A stretch of 6,635 bases of DNA from NCBI GenBank assembly GCA_002496395.1, contig DAJQ01000050.1:1-6635 (forward strand), given 5' to 3'. Every line of letters begins with the position of its first letter. Position 1 is the stretch's first letter. The notes below the pieces were generated by a model that worked only from the letters and a program-made list of their open reading frames with translations, was not told the DNA's origin and ran no database searches. The translations under genes and the position numbers were made by a program. Source of the stretch: Methanocorpusculaceae archaeon UBA456 (GTDB lineage Archaea > Halobacteriota > Methanomicrobia > Methanomicrobiales > Methanocorpusculaceae). Shown in pieces: positions 1 to 4,631 of this stretch.

Positions 1-103
1 CGGGGCTGAACAGCCCCGCCGAGAGGATGATAGCGCTTCCGCGCTTATGGTGTTGTACCGGATCTTATTACATGCAGAGAATCAATGGTTGACGCGCCCT
101 GCC
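1..103. repeat. Interspersed repeat, copy 1 (may be cut by window edge)
   Basis: This is the first of two related units. Bases 1-48 match 473-520 at 46 of 48 positions. After that the copies diverge, but they share ATGCAGA (72-78 here) and end alike with TTGACGC at 89-95 followed by a CCCTGCC block to 103. The unit starts with an 8-bp inverted repeat, CGGGGCTG-AA-CAGCCCCG, at 1-18. The left border is unknown because the window begins here. The family is not one I can name; it could be an intergenic repeat or the remnant of a repeated coding segment. Confidence 0.8.
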
Positions 104-226
104 GCGCCCATACTGTAAAGAAGGACACCACCCCTTTGCAATCGCATCCGTACTTTCTCTTACGCCGCACTTCTATGGGCTTACCCTCGCCCGGTGCAGC
201 TGCCGGTGCTCCCCGCGATTGCCCGG

Positions 227-274
227 ACCCCCCTGATATCCTTATACCCCCTTCAGGAGAAGGGGGCAGGGGGT
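227..274. repeat. Nested C/G-rich inverted repeat (stem-loop)
   Basis: The inner arms CCCCCTTC (247-254) and GAAGGGGG (259-266) are perfectly complementary around the loop AGGA. An outer pair, ACCCCCCTG (227-235) and CAGGGGGT (267-274), pairs with one bulged C, and 11 bases lie unpaired on the left side. The whole could fold as a long hairpin in DNA or RNA. It sits between the two interspersed repeats, with no adjoining gene for which it would be an obvious terminator. Its role is unknown. Confidence 0.7.
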
Positions 275-471
275 TTGCCGGAGAGATGAGGGTCACAGGG
301 CAGCAGATGTGTTTTGGGGATGGAAGCGGCCTGTAAGCGCTTGTCGAATCGGGCTTGTAGCTTAATAGTAATCCCCGTCTGCTCATTTCGAGAATTGACC
401 CATCGCCCCTCCCGGGGGGCACTCCTCCCTCCCCCCTCCGGTTCTCAGGGTGGGCGGCCTTCGGCCACCAA

Positions 472-577
472 GCGGGGCTGAACAGCCCCGCCGAGAGGAT
501 GATAGCGCTATCGCGCTTATACCGTTGATCTCTGGGTCGCAGAAGATGCAGACTATATCTGTTTGACGCACCCTGCC
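472..577. repeat. Interspersed repeat, copy 2
   Basis: This is the second, complete copy of the unit at 1-103. It opens with a 9-bp inverted repeat GCGGGGCTG-AA-CAGCCCCGC (472-491). It has a perfect 12-bp palindrome GATAGCGCTATC (501-512), which copy 1 has lost through two substitutions. It then has a variable stretch, ATGCAGA at 546-552, a second variable stretch, and TTGACGC at 563-569 with the CCCTGCC end at 577. Conserved blocks are spaced as in copy 1 to within 2 bases. Just left of it, 451-470 can form a second small hairpin with GGCC arms. Confidence 0.8.
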
Positions 578-706
578 ACCGAACAAGCTGCCTGCAATCA
601 TATCCTGTATCATCTTTCAAAATCATGACCACATTACACTATCCCGATCTTCCCCATTAACCCCAATCGTGAACCTCTTATCTCACCTGCGGCACAATAC
701 TACCTG

Positions 707-1201
707 ATGAACCCGGACTGTATGCGTGAGGCGATCCGCCAGGCCCGAATCGGGATAAACGAGGGGCAGTCGCCCTTTGGTGCATGTATCGAATGCAATA
801 GTGTCGATGATGTCGATGGTGCCAATGCCGGGATCATCGCATCTGCCCACAACCAGGTGTTTGCCGGTAATGACAGCACCGCCCATGCCGAGATCATCGC
901 GATCAGGGAGGCAGAAACGCGCTTGAAGAGCATTGATCTCGAAGGGTGCACCATGTATGCAACAACAGAGCCATGCCCGATGTGTTTTGCAGCCTGTCAC
1001 TGGGCAAAGTTGTCCCGGATCATCTATGGAACCTCTATTGAAGATGTCCAGGCACTTGGGTTTTCGGAGCTGACCATCTCAAATACCAGAATGCAGGTGC
1101 TTGGGGGAAGCAGGATTGAGATCATCGGCGGTTTCCTCCTTGAAGAGAACCGGGCACTTCTCCGCGAATGGAAACAGAACCCGGAGAGAAGGATCTATTA
1201 G
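707..1201 (+). CDS. Zinc-dependent nucleoside/guanine deaminase
   Basis: A 164-residue member of the cytidine/deoxycytidylate deaminase fold, probably a cytosolic purine-base or nucleoside deaminase used in salvage. The zinc site is complete: H60-A-E62, with E62 as the expected proton shuttle, and C90-P-M-C93 inside an EPCPMC block. The SPFGA strand (22-26) and the NDSTAHAE stretch resemble the bacterial guanine deaminase GuaD. So does the tail, which ends in Tyr164 after an aromatic EW segment; B. subtilis GuaD also ends in a Tyr, reported to reach its partner's active site. Length is close to GuaD (about 156). Residues 30-42 hold an acidic, Asn/Asp-rich loop longer than usual, made partly by a 9-bp tandem duplication. 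The start at 707 lacks a clear Shine-Dalgarno; ATG 722 is an alternative. Substrate is inferred, and a tRNA- or cytosine-type deaminase cannot be excluded. It converges on the broken MFS gene. Confidence 0.88.
   Translation: MNPDCMREAIRQARIGINEGQSPFGACIECNSVDDVDGANAGIIASAHNQVFAGNDSTAHAEIIAIREAETRLKSIDLEGCTMYATTEPCPMCFAACHWAKLSRIIYGTSIEDVQALGFSELTISNTRMQVLGGSRIEIIGGFLLEENRALLREWKQNPERRIY
803..820 (+). repeat. 9-bp tandem duplication inside the deaminase gene
   Basis: GTCGATGAT (803-811) is followed directly by GTCGATGGT (812-820), identical at 8 of 9 positions. It encodes Val-Asp-Asp then Val-Asp-Gly in the loop between two core strands, and explains at least part of the longer loop relative to GuaD-like proteins. 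Confidence 0.7.
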
Positions 1202-1226
1202 CAGACTCCACAGGTAGCCCTGTTGA

Positions 1227-1240
1227 CGGATCCCAATCCG
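1227..1240. terminator. Small hairpin between convergent genes
   Basis: CGGAT (1227-1231) and ATCCG (1236-1240) pair around CCCA in the 48-bp gap between the deaminase stop and the MFS stop. No long T-run follows on either strand, and archaeal termination depends mainly on U-tracts, so a terminator role is only a guess from position. Confidence 0.2.
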
Positions 1241-1249
1241 AACTATCTA

Positions 1250-2084
1250 TTATTGACGTGCCGCAAGCCTGCACTGGCAGCGGCCGATAGTGAGGACAAC
1301 AGTGACTGCGAATATCGCCGGCACGATAAAGGCAAAGGAGAATGATGAGAACTCAGCGATAAAGCCGGTGAGAAATGGAAGCAGAAACAATCCGCCATAG
1401 GTTGCAGTATTATAGAGCCCCATCATTGCTCCCTGTGGTGCGCCAGTCTCTGCGAGGAACGCCATCTGGGAGATGATAACAACCCCGGCAAATGCGCCGA
1501 GCAGTGGGAATCCGATGGGTGTGAGTAAACAGATGATGACAGATGCGGCGATACCAATTGCAGCGATTCTGATTGTTATGACCGGCTCAAGTCGTATATG
1601 TGAGACGACAAGAACCGCGATCATCGTTGCAAGGTTCATACTGGCAATATAGAGTCCGGTTGCAAAGGGATCATGTCCGCCAAACTCAGGATAGAGGGCG
1701 GTTGCTGCCCCGGTTGTACCCAGGACGACGATTGCGGAGTACCAGAGCCATTTGTACTGGGTAAGATATCGGGGCAGTTCTGTCGGCAGAGAGATCCTCC
1801 GTTCTGCTGGCTGGCGCATAAAGAGTGAGAGGAGAAAAGCAACCCCTGATATTACCGTGAAGACTGCAAGCCCTGACCGGGGATCGCTTGTCTGTGAAAC
1901 GATCCATCCTGTTCCGGCAAGGCCTGTAAGCAGCCCTGCATTTAATGCTCCCATAAAATAACCCGAAAGACGGGTATGATCGGGATCGGCATTCAGAAGT
2001 GACATTGCAGATGCAATCAGGAGGCCGGCCCCCACCCCCTCTACAACCCGTGCAAGGATGAGTATGAATGGGGAGGCGGTTGCC
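1250..2084 (-). pseudogene. MFS transporter, 3' part (TM4-TM12), cut off by IS21 insertion
   Basis: This is the distal 276 codons of a major facilitator superfamily permease whose first 82 codons lie at 4385-4631. From 2079 downward it reads TASPFILILARVVEGVGAG, the TM4 segment with the conserved Arg (R93 of the rebuilt protein) and Gly residues of MFS motif B. Eight further hydrophobic segments follow, with a basic central loop after TM6 (RQPAERR...). It ends in a TAA at 1250-1252. An in-frame TGA inside the element end blocks read-through from istB's side, so any product would need an internal start such as the GTG at 2035. That is a Val in the intact protein and would leave a piece lacking TM1-TM3 and most of TM4. 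The substrate cannot be read from the sequence. The deaminase gene converges 48 bp away. Confidence 0.93.
2080..2084. repeat. Target-site duplication, left copy (TTGCC)
   Basis: TTGCC lies directly outside the left TGTCA end of the element and recurs at 4385-4389. A duplication of 4-8 bp is typical of IS21-family insertion. Confidence 0.93.
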
Positions 2085-2138
2085 TGTCAGTGTCGGTTTA
2101 ATTTTCCCCACTTTCGTCGCTCTATCATTCCCCACCCC
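2085..2138 (+). repeat. IS21 left terminal region with two 24-bp sub-repeats
   Basis: After the TGTCAG tip come two tandem units, 2091-2114 and 2115-2138. Both follow the pattern GTCG-(T/A-rich)-TTCCCCA-C. They match the three units at the other end in inverted orientation. Multiple terminal repeats of this kind are the transposase-binding sites known in the IS21 family. Between here and the istB stop, 2139-2163 is A/T-rich with a TTAAATATAT stretch. Confidence 0.82.
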
Positions 2139-2163
2139 ACTTAAATATATCGTCAACTTTCTG

Positions 2164-2961
2164 TTACACATTTGGAAACCTCGTAGCTTTCACTTCTTCG
2201 CTTTTTGTCCATAATTTGTGGTTTTTCCGCTCTTTCATCCGATAACTCTCACCCCGGATGTTCAGCACAGTGCAATGGTGGAGAATCCGATCAAGCAGTG
2301 CTGTTGCAATAACATGATCCTGAAAAATCTCTCCCCAGTCTGCAAACGTCTTGTTTGACGTAAATATGGTCGCGCCACGCTCATACCGGCGTGAGATCAG
2401 CTGGAAGAAACAATACGCCGCCTGTGCATCAAACGGCAGATATCCGATCTCATCAATGATCAGAACCCCAGGACGAACCAGTTTCTTCAGGTACCGGTCC
2501 AGCTGGCCGGTATGGTAGGCATCTTTCAGCTGTTCAATCAGTACCGAGGCATTGATGAACAATACCGGGATCCCCTGCTCAATTGCAGCAATACCCAGAC
2601 CAATAGCCAGATGCGTCTTCCCTACCCCGGGCGGTCCAAGAAACACCACATTCTCGTTCGTATCAACAAACCTCAGCGTTGCAAGATCCTTAACCACTGT
2701 CTGATCAACAGATGGCTGAAACGCATAATCAAACTCATCGATCCGTTTCAATACCGGAAAACCGGCATTTTTTGTTCGGGAATTGATTGTTGCAGCGACC
2801 CGGCTCTTCCACTCCTGTTCAACCAGATACCCAACAGTTTCAAGCGGGCTCAGACTCTCCTTCATTGCACGCTCAAGTGTCGGTTCAAGGAGAGCATCCA
2901 TCGTCATCAGTTTCATCGTGGTCAGGTGCTGATGAACCCGTGCAAGAAGAAGCGTTGTCAT
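2164..2961 (-). CDS. istB: IS21 transposition helper ATPase IstB
   Basis: A 265-residue AAA+ ATPase of the IstB/DnaC-like family, which oligomerises on DNA, presents the target and stimulates the IstA transposase. Residues 1-100 form the helical N-terminal IstB domain. Walker A is G109-P-P-G-V-G-K-T-H117. Walker B is V166-L-I-I-D-E171, followed by the family's IGYLPFD. Sensor I is in T201-S-N-K204, and LLDR225 supplies a likely arginine finger. GESYRMKER near the C-terminus is also typical. All catalytic residues are present and the length matches the family (about 250-265). The start ATG overlaps the istA TGA as ATGA, and a strong Shine-Dalgarno (GGGGAGGAG, 2967-2975) lies 5 nt ahead, so translation is probably coupled to istA. 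The TAA stop is 79 bp from the left end of the element. Confidence 0.97.
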   Translation of the reverse strand: MTTLLLARVHQHLTTMKLMTMDALLEPTLERAMKESLSPLETVGYLVEQEWKSRVAATINSRTKNAGFPVLKRIDEFDYAFQPSVDQTVVKDLATLRFVDTNENVVFLGPPGVGKTHLAIGLGIAAIEQGIPVLFINASVLIEQLKDAYHTGQLDRYLKKLVRPGVLIIDEIGYLPFDAQAAYCFFQLISRRYERGATIFTSNKTFADWGEIFQDHVIATALLDRILHHCTVLNIRGESYRMKERKNHKLWTKSEEVKATRFPNV

Positions 2962-4229
2962 TGTTTCTCCTCCCCACAGAGAACATCATACGCACAGAGA
3001 GCCCGTTGCTGAACAAGGTGGGTATCATTCGTACATGGCTGCTCCTTGCGTTTCTTCTTTGAGCTTGTACAGGGTTCATCACGGATCTTCTTGAGAAGAC
3101 CTTCAAAATGCTCATTCCTCTTTGAACGCTGGTTTTTACCTTCCAGGAGATGATGGGTACAGATATCAGTGCCGTCGGCTGAGACGACGACGGCATTGTT
3201 ACATTCAGTAACATCAACCATTCGTCCGGCATACTGCCAGGGTACTGAGTAGTAGTTTTGATAGAGCGAAATATAACAATCTCTTGATACTTTTCGAGGA
3301 TACCGTTTCTTGAAGAGATACGTCGGATATGAGGAATAAGGACGGAGTTTTTCCTGGGGAAGTCGATCAAAGGGGATCTCATTGGTGGTTCCATGAACCT
3401 TGCTATTCGCCTGTTTCATCCAGGTCTGCGCCTGACGGTTCAGGTCATTGAATGAGTTGAATTCCCGACCATACAGGAAATTATCTTTGACATAGCCGAT
3501 TGTTCGTTCAACCTTGCCTTTCGTCTTGGCACGATTGATTCTGCAGAGCCGAGCGATGAATCCAAAATGATCCCTGAGATCAACGAATGATGGATGAAAA
3601 TCCGATGCAGTTGACGGATATTTCCGTTTGAGAACAACGGATCCGAGGTTGTCATAGAGGATTGTCCGGGTCACTCCATTGAAATATTCAAAGGCCCGCA
3701 GGTGACAGGCAAGGAATGTCGGAAGATCCTGGGTCTGCGTAAATTCAACGTATCGTACACGAGAATAGCCGAGGATCATCGAGAAGCAATCCACTTTCTT
3801 TTCTGATCCATCGGTACAGGAATAGATGCAATCTGACCAGTCACACTGAGTCATCTCACCGGGTGGAGTTTCATACCGGATCTCTGGAAGGACAGGAATT
3901 TTTGGTCGGATTTGGCGGAGGTAATTGCCGAGAATCGTTGTTTTGCCGTCGAATCCAAGGCTCTGGATCTCGTCAAGGAGACGAACACGGCTTAAACGAG
4001 GATATTTCTCGAGCCGTTTCAGGATATAGGGTTTATAGGGATCCAGTTTGCTTGACCTGTTTCTTGTTCTGGGAGTTATTGGGGGAGCGTCACTGGATAG
4101 ATGGTATCTGATGGTTTTACGATCTAATCCGGTTTCCCGGGAGAGTTCGCTTATATTGACCCTACCTGTCCCTTGTTGCTGCTCACGAGCACGATCCCTA
4201 ATCATGAAATAATCCTCCTCGTTGACCAT
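2958..4229 (-). CDS. istA: IS21 DDE transposase IstA
   Basis: A 423-residue DDE/RNase H-fold transposase that cuts and joins the element ends. In order: a helix-turn-helix at about 25-45 (ISELSRETGLDRKTIRYHL); a second DNA-binding region at about 65-105; the catalytic core with D130 (QCDWSD), D193 (LYDNLG) and E241 (KGKVERTIGYVKDNF); and a C-terminal beta-barrel with the family's YYSVP block (326-330). The last 40 residues hold a basic KKKRK patch. Its length is slightly above the usual approximately 390-410. The start is debatable: the first ATG (4229) gives MVNEEDYFMI, which aligns with the N-terminus of classic IstA, but only Met9 (4205) has a Shine-Dalgarno (GAGGAGG, 4214-4220, 8 nt away). 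I kept the longer form. The three acidic residues are intact, so it looks functional. Confidence 0.97.
   Translation of the reverse strand: MVNEEDYFMIRDRAREQQQGTGRVNISELSRETGLDRKTIRYHLSSDAPPITPRTRNRSSKLDPYKPYILKRLEKYPRLSRVRLLDEIQSLGFDGKTTILGNYLRQIRPKIPVLPEIRYETPPGEMTQCDWSDCIYSCTDGSEKKVDCFSMILGYSRVRYVEFTQTQDLPTFLACHLRAFEYFNGVTRTILYDNLGSVVLKRKYPSTASDFHPSFVDLRDHFGFIARLCRINRAKTKGKVERTIGYVKDNFLYGREFNSFNDLNRQAQTWMKQANSKVHGTTNEIPFDRLPQEKLRPYSSYPTYLFKKRYPRKVSRDCYISLYQNYYSVPWQYAGRMVDVTECNNAVVVSADGTDICTHHLLEGKNQRSKRNEHFEGLLKKIRDEPCTSSKKKRKEQPCTNDTHLVQQRALCAYDVLCGEEKQ
2967..2975 (-). promoter_or_regulatory. Strong ribosome binding site for istB inside istA
   Basis: GGGGAGGAG lies 5 nt upstream of the istB ATG, within the last codons of istA. 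It fixes the istB start and suggests IstB can be made at a high level relative to IstA. Confidence 0.8.
4214..4220 (-). promoter_or_regulatory. Shine-Dalgarno-like site near the istA start
   Basis: GAGGAGG sits 8 nt upstream of the ATG at 4205 (Met9). It also encodes the Glu-Glu of the conserved NEED N-terminus if translation begins at 4229. The site therefore supports the shorter start, while family alignment supports the longer. Confidence 0.45.
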
Positions 4230-4260
4230 TCGATATCAACCAGATACTGCCTGGTAGTGG

Positions 4261-4279
4261 CGAAAAGAATGGCTTTTCG
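4261..4279. repeat. Perfect 7-bp inverted repeat upstream of istA
   Basis: CGAAAAG (4261-4267) and CTTTTCG (4273-4279) are exact complements around AATGG. A second, weaker pair, ACCAG (4239-4243) and CTGGT (4251-4255), follows closer to the gene. Both lie between the terminal repeats and the istA start, where the istA promoter and leader should be. They could be an operator or a leader hairpin that limits transposase synthesis. No clear archaeal TATA box was recognised. Confidence 0.55.
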
Positions 4280-4306
4280 GTATGCATCTTTCCGGGTGAT
4301 TCAACC

Positions 4307-4384
4307 AAACTGGGGAATCTTAAACCGACGAAAGTAGGGAGTCTTATCCCGACGCGATTGGGGATTTTATCACCGACGTTGACA
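4307..4384 (-). repeat. IS21 right terminal region with three 24-bp sub-repeats
   Basis: Reading inward on the minus strand, the TGTCAA tip is followed by three units at 4357-4378 (22 nt), 4331-4354 and 4307-4330. Each begins CGTCGG and contains a TA-rich middle and a TCCC(C/T)A block. This is the istA-proximal end. With the two units at the other end they make five likely transposase-binding sites. Confidence 0.82.
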
Positions 4385-4389
4385 TTGCC
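4385..4389. repeat. Target-site duplication, right copy (TTGCC)
   Basis: TTGCC directly follows the right end of the element and is identical to 2080-2084. On the minus strand it supplies the last bases of MFS codons 81-83 (GGCAA). Confidence 0.93.
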
Positions 4390-4631
4390 AGGATCACAAT
4401 TCCGGAGATTACAGTTATAGCAAGCCCTGTTTTGATCAGGAGCGCAGAGCCGATCCGATCACTTGCAAGCCCGGCTGGAAAGACGGTGACGAGTGCGCCA
4501 AAAAAATAGGCAGAAAAGATGATTCCCTGGAGGGCTGCCCCCTCCCCAAACGCAGGCAGTACTGGAACAATGGCATTTGAGAGCGCCATTACTGCAAATA
4601 CACCAAGGATTGGGGGGATATGGTTTTTCAT
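4385..4631 (-). pseudogene. MFS transporter, 5' part (TM1-TM3), cut off by IS21 insertion
   Basis: These are the first 82 codons of the permease continued at 1250-2084. The residues cover TM1 (about 5-27), TM2 (about 34-52), MFS motif A as G54-L-A-S-D-R-I-G61 in the TM2-TM3 loop, and TM3 to A82. In the present arrangement the frame runs 13 codons into the element (MSTSVIKSPIASG) and stops at a TAA at 4344-4346, so only a useless three-helix stub can be made. The ATG at 4629-4631 directly follows the aCPSF1 TAG (TAGATG), so it cannot start further upstream, and no separate Shine-Dalgarno is clear. Translation was probably coupled to aCPSF1 by re-initiation. The rebuilt protein is 358 residues with 12 predicted helices, short for the superfamily but complete. 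Confidence 0.93.

Larger units (their letters stand above)
1..706. other. Gene-poor repeat-rich region; doubtful minus-strand frame
   Basis: No gene is convincing here. A minus-strand frame is open from an ATG at 632 to a TAA ending at 45 (195 codons). Its predicted protein is rich in Gly, Pro, Arg and Ser, has no recognisable domain, and runs across both copies of a DNA repeat and several G/C-rich stem-loops. The frame may be open mainly because the DNA is rich in G and C. A second minus frame (613-383) and a plus frame (85-336) overlap it and are no better. One hint of past coding is that parts of the two repeat copies differ by synonymous codon changes in the long frame. From 633 to 706 I see only AT-richer leader of the downstream deaminase, without a clear TATA box. 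Confidence 0.5.
2085..4384 (-). mobile_element. Complete IS21-family insertion sequence, 2300 bp
   Basis: Both ends begin 5'-TGTCA reading inward (2085-2089, and the complement of 4380-4384) and stay related over about 35 bases (24 identical). They are flanked by a perfect TTGCC duplication. The element carries istA (transposase) and istB (AAA+ helper) in the usual order with a 4-nt overlap, and 24-bp sub-repeats at both ends. Open frames, paired ends and identical target copies all suggest a recent and possibly active insertion. It sits in the minus-strand MFS gene, in the same direction. I cannot assign an ISfinder name. Confidence 0.96.

Noticed and set aside
1..577. CRISPR array
   Set aside because: Only two copies 472 bp apart, repeat too long, no regular spacers, and no cas gene in the window.
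45..632. 195-codon minus-strand open frame as a real gene
   Set aside because: No domain, low-complexity Gly/Pro/Arg-rich product, spans two DNA repeats and several hairpins, and competing frames are open too. Kept only as a doubtful frame with a possible coding remnant.
670..706. TATA box for the deaminase (CTTATCT near 676-682)
   Set aside because: Position would suit a leaderless transcript, but the match to an archaeal TATA box is weak and there is no clear BRE.
1250..2035. Independent 261-residue transporter starting at GTG 2035
   Set aside because: The GTG is an internal Val in the TM4 motif, the frame continues upstream to the exact insertion point, and the other half is found at 4385-4631.
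2139..2163. Outward promoter at the element's left end driving the MFS 3' part
   Set aside because: An A/T-rich TATATTTAA-like stretch exists on the minus strand, but one short AT stretch is not enough evidence and no usable start codon with a ribosome site follows.
2512..3012. Plus-strand and other frames overlapping istA, istB, MFS and aCPSF1
   Set aside because: They are shadow frames of strongly supported genes and show no domain of their own.
2084..4385. Passenger or cargo gene in the mobile element
   Set aside because: istA, istB and the terminal regions account for nearly all of the 2300 bp; the remaining 79 bp and about 77 bp gaps are too short and hold only repeats and hairpins.
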